A stretch of DNA of 64,000 nt from NCBI GenBank assembly GCA_002471845.1, contig DKQT01000032.1:124001-188000 (forward strand), read 5' to 3'. This document shows, one piece after another, positions 40,116-48,677 of the stretch. Position 1 is the first letter of the stretch; each line of letters begins with the position of its first letter. The translations under genes were made by a program, and so were the position numbers. This stretch comes from Fidelibacterota bacterium UBA7301. GTDB lineage: Bacteria > Fidelibacterota > Marinisomatia > Marinisomatales > TCS55. The notes beneath the pieces were generated by a model that had not been told where the DNA came from, did not search any database, and saw only the letters and a list, made by a program, of their open reading frames with translations.

Positions 40116-43037
40116 TTAAAATGGATTAGTCAGGGCAAGTCGGAAATACCGCAGTGGTTTTTTATTATCCTTCCATTCGTCCAAAGTTTGTGCTTCTCCG
40201 CCGGAGAAAATCAGCGGACCCAAGGCAAATCGTAATTCATGTCCACCAGTTATAATCATTTTTTCTTTTTCTGAATCAGTGAACCATGCGTTACCAAAAT
40301 CGGAGATTAAGTTTAATGATATTATTTTTGGTGCAATTGGAAATCGATATTCGATAGACCCAAAAATAAGCTTATCTCCCAAGCGATGGCCGGACCACCC
40401 GCGTGGATTATGGTTTTCAGGAAGAAAAACGCTTGGACCGATACCACTGATATAAATGGGCTGGTCATCTGTGAGACCCAGATAGTCTTGCACCGGAGGT
40501 TGGCCCGAATACATCATTGTTTTTAACCTGAAAAACAAGGCCGTTTTTCCAACCGGAAGGTTGGCATACATATCGGCTTTAAAGCGGGTGTAGCTGAATT
40601 CTCCAAAAAGACTTTTGTTAGCGTAATCCACTTGAGCTTGAAGACCAAACCCCTGTGTGGGGTGTAGGCCATTCCAAGCATGTGGGCGTTTGTTTGCCCA
40701 AATATACCCCAAAGATATCATACCTTCTTTCCCCGGATCAGGAATCGGTAAATTCACATATTCGCTTGTATCCAGAGGAATTAATTCACCTGTTTTTTTG
40801 TCCGTTTTTGTACCAACGGTAATACTGTGGTTAATGAATATTGCCGATAATGAAATCTCATGATTTGATGAAGGTGCTTCGCCAAAATTCATAGGATGAG
40901 CCAATGAAAAAGAAAGCCCATCCTTTATGTCAACCATATATGCTTTATTATACCTTCGGAAGGCACCATCAATATTCCTTGAAAAATAAATGGTCCAAAG
41001 TGGGCCAAAATTTGCAGTGGTATATTCAAGCAATAATCCACTAGCCTTTATATTGGTTGGGTTGATATATCCTAAGGATGTAAATATATTCCTGCCAAGG
41101 GCATCCGTCCACGAGAACATGCCAATAGGTGAAGGCGTTGGCAAAACCATTGTGATATAAGACCGCATATGTTTTGTAAAATTATATTTCTGCGGATCAG
41201 AAATATCCGGCACTGAATCAGGCTTTTCATTCACGAAAGCCACATCCGGTCCCGCATTTAACCAAGAGGTGTAATTATCTCTTAATGAAAGGGGTTTCAT
41301 GTTAGGTTCGCGGAAGGGGTCAACTTTGACCAATCGCACAGAATCCACATCCCCCAAAGAGGACGCCAGCAACAACGAATCGTTTGGCATCCACTGTTCT
41401 GTCCAGACCCCGTCCCCAGCGTCGGTGTTCACTGTTATATTTCCTGAGTTCAGATCTATAGTATGAATATTGGGGACCCCATTGGTATTGGATGTGTAAG
41501 AAATGGTTTTCCCATCCGGATGCCATACCGGTGCAATATCCGCCACGACATCTGAAGTGATCCGGTCAAGTTTTTTGGTCTTGAAACCAAAGGTATATAT
41601 ATCCATGTTACCATTTTTGGGATTCATGGCGAATGCAATTGAACTGCGGTCCGGCGATATGGATAAAAATGCGATCTGGGTATTGTCGGTAAAATTTGTC
41701 AGGGCCCTGGGTTCACCATCCGTGATATCTAATGTATTAATATTGGATACATTATTATGGTGGGCCACATAGGCGACCATATTTGAATCTAACCAAATGG
41801 GATAAGTAGCTTTCATAGATTTGGTAAGCCAGCGGTGTTTTTTATTTTCAGTGTTATATATTTTTATATCGTATACCAAAGACTGGTTCTTGCCATAATG
41901 GTACTTGGAATAAACTAATTTTTTTCCATCTTCAGACCAAGCCATGTTTTTATGGAATTGCCCAAAATCCACCTCATCCTTTTTCCACAACACTTTTTCT
42001 TTATAGGGTTTATCTAAAGCCAGAGAATCCTTTTTTGTTTTGTTTTCTTTCTCTTTCAGCTTTTCAATATTTTTCTCCCATTTTTCAAATTGTTTCCGTT
42101 CTTCGGCCGTATCCCGCTTGGCGATAATTAGGGACACATCATATTGGTCTTTATCAAATAAACCAAGCAATGCGATTTGGGAACTATCTTCATAAAAAGC
42201 AAAAGACTGCATTTTTTTAATGGGCAGGGTGATGACTTCTCCCATTTCTTTATAAGATTCTTTTTGGGAACGATAACCATAATAATAGGTATTCATATGG
42301 CGCCGCCAGTCCTCATTGAACTGGTCAACGGTTATTCCCGTTGCTTTTTTAAATCCCGTGCCGAATGAAAATGTTTTTAAGTTATTGCGATAGGCCAATG
42401 TTTTTGTAATAGATGAATCACCAAACCGATCGGCCCAATACAGCATTTTTGAAAACCCATCGTGATGAGGATCCATTTCATTCATTTTATTTTTTAATAC
42501 GTGTGTCTTATGTGAAAGATCGGCGCGATGGGGACGCCAGCTTTCCGTTTCATATTCTGCTGTACCTTCAACAACCCACCCGGGGATGCCGGATAATAAT
42601 CGACCCATTGGGTCAGGCACCCAGGATTTGGTTTTATGCAAAAGAACAATATGCTGGAGTTCGTGAGATAGAACTTGTTCGAGCCACTTACCTTTTTCTA
42701 ACCAGATGGCGGCATCATTTTGATCTACCCAGATGAAGGTGTTATACATCCACGTGGCAAAACCATTCATAATCTCATCTTCTGTGGTGAAAATGATATC
42801 AATTCTTGGAATAGTATCCAGATCCATCTGAGCCAACAATGTGGGACGAACGTGTTCAGCAATAATGGCTCCTTCTTTGGCGATACCCTCAATTCCCTGG
42901 TGGTAATGAATGTTAAAATGTTTTGTTGAAATGGTCTGCCACTTGAGTTCAGGGTGAACTCTGCCGGACATCATCCAGGTGCTCTGGGCAGTCAAAAGTG
43001 TCAAAAGACTTAAAAAAGGGAAGATCAATTTTTTCAT
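40116..43037 (-). CDS. Exported metalloprotease / beta-propeller / outer-membrane barrel hybrid
   Basis: A 973-residue exported protein. After a signal peptide (1-18) comes a gluzincin peptidase-MA-like domain with the zinc motif HELQH (125-129) and third ligand Glu157 in WVVEGTAEY. Residues about 265-620 form WD40-like PD40/TolB propeller blades (SEDGKKLVYSKYHYGK, SPDRSSIAFAMNPKNGNMDIY, HPDGKTISYTSNTNG). The last about 300 residues look like an outer-membrane barrel of the Omp85/surface-antigen kind (LIFGSIEYRFPIAPK, ISDFGNAWF, ELRFALGP, final Phe). It therefore seems to be a surface-anchored protease. It lies 130 bases upstream of purA on the same strand. Confidence 0.8.
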   Translation of the reverse strand: MKKLIFPFLSLLTLLTAQSTWMMSGRVHPELKWQTISTKHFNIHYHQGIEGIAKEGAIIAEHVRPTLLAQMDLDTIPRIDIIFTTEDEIMNGFATWMYNTFIWVDQNDAAIWLEKGKWLEQVLSHELQHIVLLHKTKSWVPDPMGRLLSGIPGWVVEGTAEYETESWRPHRADLSHKTHVLKNKMNEMDPHHDGFSKMLYWADRFGDSSITKTLAYRNNLKTFSFGTGFKKATGITVDQFNEDWRRHMNTYYYGYRSQKESYKEMGEVITLPIKKMQSFAFYEDSSQIALLGLFDKDQYDVSLIIAKRDTAEERKQFEKWEKNIEKLKEKENKTKKDSLALDKPYKEKVLWKKDEVDFGQFHKNMAWSEDGKKLVYSKYHYGKNQSLVYDIKIYNTENKKHRWLTKSMKATYPIWLDSNMVAYVAHHNNVSNINTLDITDGEPRALTNFTDNTQIAFLSISPDRSSIAFAMNPKNGNMDIYTFGFKTKKLDRITSDVVADIAPVWHPDGKTISYTSNTNGVPNIHTIDLNSGNITVNTDAGDGVWTEQWMPNDSLLLASSLGDVDSVRLVKVDPFREPNMKPLSLRDNYTSWLNAGPDVAFVNEKPDSVPDISDPQKYNFTKHMRSYITMVLPTPSPIGMFSWTDALGRNIFTSLGYINPTNIKASGLLLEYTTANFGPLWTIYFSRNIDGAFRRYNKAYMVDIKDGLSFSLAHPMNFGEAPSSNHEISLSAIFINHSITVGTKTDKKTGELIPLDTSEYVNLPIPDPGKEGMISLGYIWANKRPHAWNGLHPTQGFGLQAQVDYANKSLFGEFSYTRFKADMYANLPVGKTALFFRLKTMMYSGQPPVQDYLGLTDDQPIYISGIGPSVFLPENHNPRGWSGHRLGDKLIFGSIEYRFPIAPKIISLNLISDFGNAWFTDSEKEKMIITGGHELRFALGPLIFSGGEAQTLDEWKDNKKPLRYFRLALTNPF

Positions 43038-43117
43038 AACTGGATTAAGTGCTTATTTATAGAATTGGGGATTATTTTTTAAACAGACTAAAAAATCTAT
43101 TTTTGTTGTCCGGGAAT

Positions 43118-44026
43118 TTAATCCGGCTGGGGAATACCGTTCTTTTGTTCTTTAAATACACCCAACACACCAATAATTACTAATACCGCACCACCAAAAG
43201 TCCAGCGTGTGACCGGTTCCCCCAAAACTAAAAAACCAAGAATAACAGCTACAACGGGGTTAACAAAAGCATAAGTAAAAACAATGTTGGGTGGCAATAG
43301 TTTCAGTGCTTTTACAAAAGATGTGAATGCTATCACAGAACCAAAAATAATGAGATAGCCCCAAGCCCACCATGCCGATGGCACGGGATTTGGTAACGGC
43401 TCAGAGATAATAAACGAGGTAATTAGTAGTGCAATGCTTCCGGAAAGCTGCTGGATCGCCGAACTGACTTCAGGTGAAGATTTGACATTTTTTCGCTTTT
43501 GATAGATAGACCCGGCGCCCCAACTGAGCCCGGCAATGACGAGCAAAAATCCACCCCAAAGGCTCTTCATATTTCCAGTCTGTATTGCAGGCCAATTGAG
43601 TACGGCGATACCCGCCACGCCGATCAACAGAGATATGACAAGGAGCATTGTGGGCCGTTTTTTATCAATGATGGCTTCAATGATCGCCACCCAGATTGGC
43701 GTACAGGAAATTATCAGGGCCGCATAACCGGATGTCACGGTGGTTTCTGCCAAGGCCACTAATCCATTCCCGCCCCACCACAGAGCCAGTCCAGAAACAG
43801 ATAAAACAATCCACTCATCTTTGGTTAGACGAAGGGTTTGTTTTTGGATGAATTTTGCCAAAGTAATGAGGATTATACTACCGGCGAAAACACGGGTAGC
43901 GGACATAATAATGGGTGGGAACCCAGACCCCTCCTGGACGGCTACGCGGATACCTAAGTAGGTGCTGCCCCAAACAACATAAACAATAAATAAATGAACT
44001 AGTCCGGATAAACTGAGTTTATTCAT
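43118..44026 (-). CDS. EamA/RhaT-type drug/metabolite transporter
   Basis: A 302-residue DMT superfamily exporter with about ten hydrophobic helices in two EamA repeats. Starting motifs are FIVYVVWGSTYLGIRVAV (about 13-30) and, in the second half, PEVSSAIQQLSGSIALL and FTYAFVNPVVAVILGFLVLGEPV (about 255-277), the usual end motif. Substrate unknown; amino acid or metabolite efflux is typical. Overlaps the upstream symporter fragment by 8 bases, so they shared an operon. Confidence 0.88.
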   Translation of the reverse strand: MNKLSLSGLVHLFIVYVVWGSTYLGIRVAVQEGSGFPPIIMSATRVFAGSIILITLAKFIQKQTLRLTKDEWIVLSVSGLALWWGGNGLVALAETTVTSGYAALIISCTPIWVAIIEAIIDKKRPTMLLVISLLIGVAGIAVLNWPAIQTGNMKSLWGGFLLVIAGLSWGAGSIYQKRKNVKSSPEVSSAIQQLSGSIALLITSFIISEPLPNPVPSAWWAWGYLIIFGSVIAFTSFVKALKLLPPNIVFTYAFVNPVVAVILGFLVLGEPVTRWTFGGAVLVIIGVLGVFKEQKNGIPQPD

Positions 44027-45068
44027 TTTTTATTAACCCCAGTTTTTCATATAAAAAGATGGTAAAAATATTAATGACCAGACCCCATACACCGGCATGG
44101 ATACCCCAGGGCTTGGCGGGGACCGACAACCCCAGTTTGTTAGCCACCATCATGCCTACGGCGAAAGCGGTGCCCAGGGCCATACCGGCCAAAATTGATT
44201 TTCCCCGAACACTTTTAATATGAAGGCCAAAAAAGATCGCCGGTGCGATTTGTATCAAAAGCTCCAGCTTGATCTCTAGGAGCCGCCAGATAGTTTGAGG
44301 TAAAATAATAGCAAGGTATACTGAAAACGCCATGATTCCCCAAGAAATCATTTTCCCAAGATACGTGAGGTCAGCCTGACTTTTATTTGGCTTGAACCGA
44401 GCATAAAAGTCTTTCGTAATGATGGATGACATGGATAGTAATGCTGAATCCACCGTGGACATGATAGCAGCAATGGTGGCTGATAAAAACAGGACCATTA
44501 CGCTAGTGTCTATGGCGTCGCGGTTTCCTAAATCCTGGAGCACAAGTAAGGTAGCTTCTTCACTTGTTTGGCGGTCCAGCCCCGGAAAAAGGGCTAGGGC
44601 AGTGAGACCAACCACAACCATAAACAAAGTGGTGACCAAAGGCATAAATGCCATGATCTGGATCGATCGTTTGAGGGTCGTTTCATTACTGGCGGCATAG
44701 ATACGCTGTACCGCGTGGGGATAAAGTGAAATTCCAAAGAAGCCTAAACATACGGTGCTGAACCAGGTTAATTTTTGGGTCCAGGTTGGCGGGGCCAATT
44801 TTTCCGGTGTTGAATCAGCCAATTGATCAAAAATGAATTGAAAGCCGCCATATTCCATTTGAATGGTGAAAAAAATGGTAATTACCCCAGCCATGAGAAT
44901 GATTCCCTGTAGCGCGTCCGTCCAGGCCACGCTGCGCACGCCTCCCAGCGTTTCATAGATGACCATGACCAGGGAAACAGCAATGATACCATAGGCAAAA
45001 GGAATAATGCCGCCGGTTACCGCCACAACGATATATCCAATAGCCTTTAGAATAGTCACTCTTCTCAA
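44019..45068 (-). pseudogene. 3' part of a split sodium:solute symporter gene
   Basis: 349 residues matching the C-terminal two-thirds of SSS-family symporters: LKAIGYIVVAVTGGIIPFAY at the start, ETLGGVRSVAWTDALQGI (about 42-59), MSTVDSALLSMSSIITKDFY (about 205-224, the conserved serine-rich helix), and later membrane helices. The N-terminal half lies at 46655-47092 on the same strand, separated by a 1.7 kb insert. About 40 residues are missing at the joint. The listed TTG start is only nominal, lying inside the inserted lipoprotein gene. Confidence 0.85.
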
Positions 45069-45783
45069 AGTTATTTAAGTGGTGAACAAAGTCAGAAGAG
45101 GTGTAATATTTTTCTACTAGATTAACTTTTTTCCCATCAGATGAAATAAAGTATCCAAAATCGTATGTTCCAGGTTCTGTTTCCCTTACAAATTTACTAA
45201 ACCTTTTTAAAAATTCTTCTACATCAGATGACGAAAATCCTTTATTAACTTTTAATTCTGCTAAGCCAAGAACTCTTTGGGAACTTTTATTGACGGCCTC
45301 GGCAGCCTTTACTTCTCTGTCGATTAAACTTGGATCAAAAAAATGATATGCAGAAACTATTTTTTCATTTTCAAAACGGAAGCCGTGATGAACAATAATT
45401 TTCACATCCTCACCCGTATACCTTCCCTTTCCTGACCATTGAAACCAGGCCATGGACCATGTAGTGCCGTTGTTATATTTAGCAGATGTAAGATTTATTC
45501 CTTCACTATCATTTTTAATGTTATCAAATAAATCGTGATGTCCTTCAGCCGCTGAGAGCCATCCTTCTTTATCTACTTTGACATTATTAAAGTAGTATTC
45601 TCCAGAATCGTCTGAAATCATGTCTGCAATTTCACGAAATTTACCTTCAGAATATTTTTGCATTAATTGTTTAGTCATTTGAACTTCAGAACTACTGTCA
45701 TCTAAAATGCCACTAAGATCGCCAGTTGGAATCTGATTACAACTCAGAAAGATTGTAGAAAGTAATAGTAAAATTTTTTTCAT
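44953..45783 (-). CDS. SnoaL/NTF2-like lipoprotein, C-terminus altered by the joint
   Basis: Signal peptide with lipobox FLSC (Cys15). Residues about 35-155 form a SnoaL/NTF2-like domain (KQLMQKYSEGKFREIADMIS, VDKEGWLSAAEGHHDLFDNI, GKGRYTGEDVKIIVHHGFRFENEKIVSAYHFFDP), followed by a second segment to about 240. The last about 30 residues (SKGYWIYRCGG onward) are simply symporter DNA read in another frame, so the native end is lost or fused. The gene is AT-rich compared with the flanks and sits in the insert that splits the symporter. Function unknown; the fold binds small hydrophobic ligands. Confidence 0.65.
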   Translation of the reverse strand: MKKILLLLSTIFLSCNQIPTGDLSGILDDSSSEVQMTKQLMQKYSEGKFREIADMISDDSGEYYFNNVKVDKEGWLSAAEGHHDLFDNIKNDSEGINLTSAKYNNGTTWSMAWFQWSGKGRYTGEDVKIIVHHGFRFENEKIVSAYHFFDPSLIDREVKAAEAVNKSSQRVLGLAELKVNKGFSSSDVEEFLKRFSKFVRETEPGTYDFGYFISSDGKKVNLVEKYYTSSDFVHHLNNFEKSDYSKGYWIYRCGGNRRHYSFCLWYHCCFPGHGHL

Positions 45784-45900
45784 TATAATTGATTTATGTT
45801 TTGATCTAAATATACAAATTATATTCTATATCCCTCACCTTAATGAATATGCTAATAATTCTAGGTTATAATAGAATAGTCTATTACAAAAGAAATGAAA

Positions 45901-45928
45901 TAAAAAAAGAGGTCAAAAATGACCTCTT
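45901..45928 (-). terminator. Stem-loop terminator reading leftwards
   Basis: AAGAGGTCA at 45907-45915 pairs with TGACCTCTT at 45920-45928 around a four-base loop. On the minus strand the stem is followed by a T-run (complement of the A-run at 45902-45908), the form of an intrinsic terminator. No gene on the minus strand lies directly upstream of it, so it may be left from a lost cassette. Confidence 0.6.
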
Positions 45929-45943
45929 GTCTATGATAGCACT

Positions 45944-45969
45944 CCTATTATTCAAAGTTTAAGCATAAC
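45944..45969. repeat. 26-bp repeat, copy A
   Basis: Begins CCTATTATTCA and ends AGCATAAC. Matches copy B (46651-46676) at 22 of 26 positions, 707 bases away, with the AhpD-like gene between them. Each copy lies just right of a strong stem-loop. Confidence 0.7.
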
Positions 45970-46156
45970 TCAATTTTTTAGTAAATTAGATAAGGCTTAG
46001 ACAGCTCGTAAAATTTCATTAAAACATTTGAAAGTTTTATTATCTACAAATCCTAGTAAAGGGTTCTCCGAATTAAAATCTATTAATTAGTTGTTCTTTG
46101 CAATTATTAAAATATTTCCTAGATTTGATTAAATCATAAACTAAATAATTTAAAAG

Positions 46157-46576
46157 ATGAAAAAAATACTGTTTATTTTACTATTCGTAGGAGTGAATTC
46201 AATCTGCTTTTCTCAAGATTCAAAACTAACAAATGATGAGAAGAAGCAGATTTTAGCTGAAAGTCCATTCAACAATGTTTATCCTGAATCAATACTTAAA
46301 AGTTCAGCTACTTATTTTAAAGCTCAAATGGGCTTATATAAAGAAGGAGCTATAGCTGAAAAAGAGGCTCATTTGGTAGCACTTGGAACATCGGCAGTGA
46401 TTAAATGTCAATATTGTATTCCTTATCACATAGCTGAGCTAAAGAGGTTAGGAGCTTCAGAAGATGAAATAAAAACGGCAGTTCTTATAGCAGCAGATAT
46501 TATGAAAATGAGTACACTGTTTTATGGGAATGAGTTTGATTTAGAGGCATTTAAAAAATTACTTAAAGGCGAATAA
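46157..46576 (+). CDS. AhpD-like carboxymuconolactone decarboxylase family protein
   Basis: 139 residues with a signal peptide (1-19, MKKILFILLFVGVNSICFS) and a CMD/AhpD domain. The redox motif CQYCIPYHIAE has the AhpD CxxC-x3-H pattern (cysteines about 81 and 84), and AAQMG-like helix FKAQMGLYKEGAIAE precedes it. It probably acts as a periplasmic peroxide or thiol-redox protein. It is the only plus-strand gene inside the symporter insert and is followed by two strong terminator-like hairpins. Low GC content and a Bacteroidota-like style suggest transfer. Confidence 0.85.
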   Translation: MKKILFILLFVGVNSICFSQDSKLTNDEKKQILAESPFNNVYPESILKSSATYFKAQMGLYKEGAIAEKEAHLVALGTSAVIKCQYCIPYHIAELKRLGASEDEIKTAVLIAADIMKMSTLFYGNEFDLEAFKKLLKGE

Positions 46577-46607
46577 AAACTAAAAACATTACTTTTTAGT
46601 TTTTATT
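46572..46607. terminator. Perfect 15-bp stem-loop overlapping the AhpD-like stop
   Basis: AATAAAAACTAAAAA (46572-46586) and TTTTTAGTTTTTATT (46593-46607) are perfect complements around CATTAC. The left arm includes the gene's TAA stop. The AT-only stem ends in a T-run on both strands, consistent with a bidirectional, weak terminator. Confidence 0.65.
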
Positions 46608-46612
46608 AAATT

Positions 46613-46644
46613 AAAAAAGGTTTACATTTCTGTAAACCTTTTTT
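46613..46644. terminator. Bidirectional intrinsic terminator
   Basis: AAAAAAGGTTTACA (46613-46626) pairs perfectly with TGTAAACCTTTTTT (46631-46644) around TTTC. A-run before and T-run after the stem make an intrinsic terminator on both strands. It is the second of a tandem pair and lies just left of repeat copy B. Confidence 0.85.
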
Positions 46645-46650
46645 GCTCCC

Positions 46651-46676
46651 CCTATTATTCAGGGTTGCAGCATAAC
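46651..46676. repeat. 26-bp repeat, copy B
   Basis: Second copy of the repeat at 45944-45969, differing at two dinucleotides (AA to GG, TA to GC). It is followed by GAAGTC and GACTTTG (46677-46682 and about 46690-46696), which can fold into a short imperfect hairpin. Confidence 0.7.
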
Positions 46677-47092
46677 GAAGTCAATTTGCGACTTTGATGG
46701 GTAAAAAGGAATGGAAAAAAAATTAATGTTTTAGTAGTATTTTCCTTTTGAAAACTATTTGACTTTTGTTCTTTAGATAGGCGGTGTAGTTTAGGCGCAT
46801 ATACCAGGAAAGCGCCAACAGCCGCAGACAAAAGGGTTACGAGGACCAGAGCATGATATCCTTCCCTGTAGGCCCGGGCGGAAAAACCCACTAGCGTATT
46901 GCCGCTGTATTGTGTGGCATATAAGGTCAGAAATAAGACCAAAAGTCCCATACCCCGCCCTGCAAGGTAAAAGTCGGCCAGGGAGTTTTCCTTCCTTGCC
47001 CGACGCCCCAAGTATCCAATAATGATCAGGGATAAAATATACAGCCCTAAAAAAACGATTCCTCCGGGCCCGAGAAGTGCGGTTTGGTTCAC
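46655..47092 (-). pseudogene. 5' part of the split sodium:solute symporter gene
   Basis: 145 residues: the N-terminal helices of an SSS symporter with GGIVFLGLYILSLIIIGYLGRR, DFYLAGRGMGLLVLFLTLYA (about 40-59) and ATQYSGNTLVGFSARAYREGY. Homology runs to LHRLSKE, ending at about 46769; the last about 38 residues come from the AT-rich insert. The rest of the transporter is at 44019-45068. Upstream sits a DUF3311-like small subunit gene 1 base away. Confidence 0.85.
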
Positions 47093-47093
47093 C

Positions 47094-47282
47094 TTAATCC
47101 CGGGTTTGCCAGTATTTTCCTAAGACATAAGCAATAATAATGGAATAGATTGTGGCTGTGAATACAGCATAGAAGGCCCATTCAGGCAGTCCTAGAATGG
47201 TGCGATTGGATTCAGTGAACCACCATGGCACGGTCAAAACCAAGGCCGAGATTGATATTAAAAGTGCTTTACTACGCGTCAT
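47094..47282 (-). CDS. Small DUF3311-like membrane protein
   Basis: 62 residues, two hydrophobic helices (about 6-20 and 34-54) separated by TESNRTILGLPEWAFY. The pattern proline-W-two helices-with-GLP fits DUF3311, small proteins usually encoded just before sodium:solute symporters. Its position one base before the split symporter agrees, so it was probably that transporter's accessory subunit. It lies 3 bases from the hydrolase gene upstream. Confidence 0.65.
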   Translation of the reverse strand: MTRSKALLISISALVLTVPWWFTESNRTILGLPEWAFYAVFTATIYSIIIAYVLGKYWQTRD

Positions 47283-47285
47283 GGT

Positions 47286-48653
47286 TCAGTGAAAAATGAA
47301 TTCAGGAACGGGCTGTACAGCGGATAAAATCGGGCTTTCTTTACCCTTAAGGTATTGGTCAAAGAATTCCAAAGATAATTGGTTAATTAAGTAAACTGAC
47401 CGGTGTTGGTCAATTTCTCCCACTTCAAGTATGTAGCGGACCAACGGTGAAAACAATGGTGTATCGGTATAATCCAAATGTAGGGTTCCCCTGATGGTAA
47501 TACGGTAAGCGGGACCGCGATTATTATTCATGATCGTATCCACAAGTGTATAGTTTGAAGGATAATCTGAAGTATTCCAGTGAGGACGCCCCATGTATAA
47601 AAAGGGCTGTGCCAGTCCGGAACGCAGGACTTCCATTGGTACGGGGTTCATCCAGCTGTCCATAACGGATACAGCTTTTATGCGGTTATCCACGTAGGAT
47701 GCCAGCGTGCTTGTGCCGCCCCCGAAAGAATGGCCAGCAACACCGATCTTATCCAAATTCAAATACCCGCTTAAGGGATGTTTGATTGATCCGGATTGAA
47801 TGTGCTCCAACTGGTCAATGATAAAACGGATATCCGCTGTGCGGGTGTTGATCTGTTTTCGCCGGATATACACACTGTCTGGGTGCCCCGTAATATGTGA
47901 ACGGTAATCAGCGGTGCTCCCATCCGGGAAAACAGTGATGTTCGCATCGTGGCTATGGTTCACGGTGACAACAGCATACCCGTGGCTGGCTAGTTTCTCC
48001 GCCAAGGATGTATGCATTTGACGCATTCCTGTAATCCCGTGGGAAATAATAATGATTGGCAGGGGCGCCGCAACAGGATTTGGTATTAAATCCCTATAGC
48101 TGTTGGTTTTGGTGAGTCCCAGGTGACTAACCAGGAGCCCGGGAAAACCGCCAGCTATTCCTATAGCTTTTGCCCTGAGATCAATCCGGTCTATATAAGG
48201 CACTTTTTTGGATTTCTTCCCCATTTGCCCGGGATACCAAAATTGAACCATGATCTGCCTTTTATCGTCGGGGTCTTCATCGGTGAACCATTCCAACCGG
48301 TTTTGATCGACCCAGTGATGGGTTGTGGACCCCACGTTAAATGATCCTGTCAGCTCAGGAAGTTGAATTATCGGGGAAGCGATGGGCAGAATTATGGAAA
48401 CGCCTAAACTGATAATCAATACAGTTTTCAAAAGCATTGAAATGTACCTAGTTTTCAGAAGGGCCAATCCGGGGATGAGGATATAGGCAGGAATCATTTG
48501 CCATCGGGGCTGTTCTAAAAAGAAGTGAATGAGGAATACAGCCAGAAGTATTTTTAACAGCAGGCCCAAATGCTGCCGCTTACCGGGAGAAGCATAAATT
48601 TGAACAATCCCCCAGGTAAGTAAAACGATCAATATAATTTCAAATGGCCTCAA
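47286..48653 (-). CDS. Membrane-anchored PAF-acetylhydrolase/dienelactone hydrolase-like protein
   Basis: 455 residues. The first about 110 hold four hydrophobic helices; the rest is an alpha/beta hydrolase. [12 protein letters not shown] (about 206-217) is the oxyanion region, [12 protein letters not shown] the nucleophile elbow with serine near residue 313, then MDSWMNP and a late HLDYTD histidine. The layout resembles platelet-activating-factor acetylhydrolase homologues of bacteria. Substrate unknown. Confidence 0.78.
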   Translation of the reverse strand: MRPFEIILIVLLTWGIVQIYASPGKRQHLGLLLKILLAVFLIHFFLEQPRWQMIPAYILIPGLALLKTRYISMLLKTVLIISLGVSIILPIASPIIQLPELTGSFNVGSTTHHWVDQNRLEWFTDEDPDDKRQIMVQFWYPGQMGKKSKKVPYIDRIDLRAKAIGIAGGFPGLLVSHLGLTKTNSYRDLIPNPVAAPLPIIIISHGITGMRQMHTSLAEKLASHGYAVVTVNHSHDANITVFPDGSTADYRSHITGHPDSVYIRRKQINTRTADIRFIIDQLEHIQSGSIKHPLSGYLNLDKIGVAGHSFGGGTSTLASYVDNRIKAVSVMDSWMNPVPMEVLRSGLAQPFLYMGRPHWNTSDYPSNYTLVDTIMNNNRGPAYRITIRGTLHLDYTDTPLFSPLVRYILEVGEIDQHRSVYLINQLSLEFFDQYLKGKESPILSAVQPVPEFIFH

Positions 48654-48677
48654 TACAACCCCTATTAATAAATTGTT

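Larger units (their letters stand above)
45784..46156. other. AT-rich intergenic region of the insert
   Basis: 373 bases between the divergent lipoprotein and AhpD-like genes. It must hold both promoters. It also contains a stem-loop at 45907-45928 and one copy of a 26-bp repeat at 45944-45969, described separately. Nothing resembling a transposase or integrase is present. Confidence 0.6.

Noticed and set aside
45068..46769. The insert as a transposon or IS
   Set aside because: No transposase, no terminal inverted repeats and no clear target duplication; cassette-like structure fits better but is not proven.
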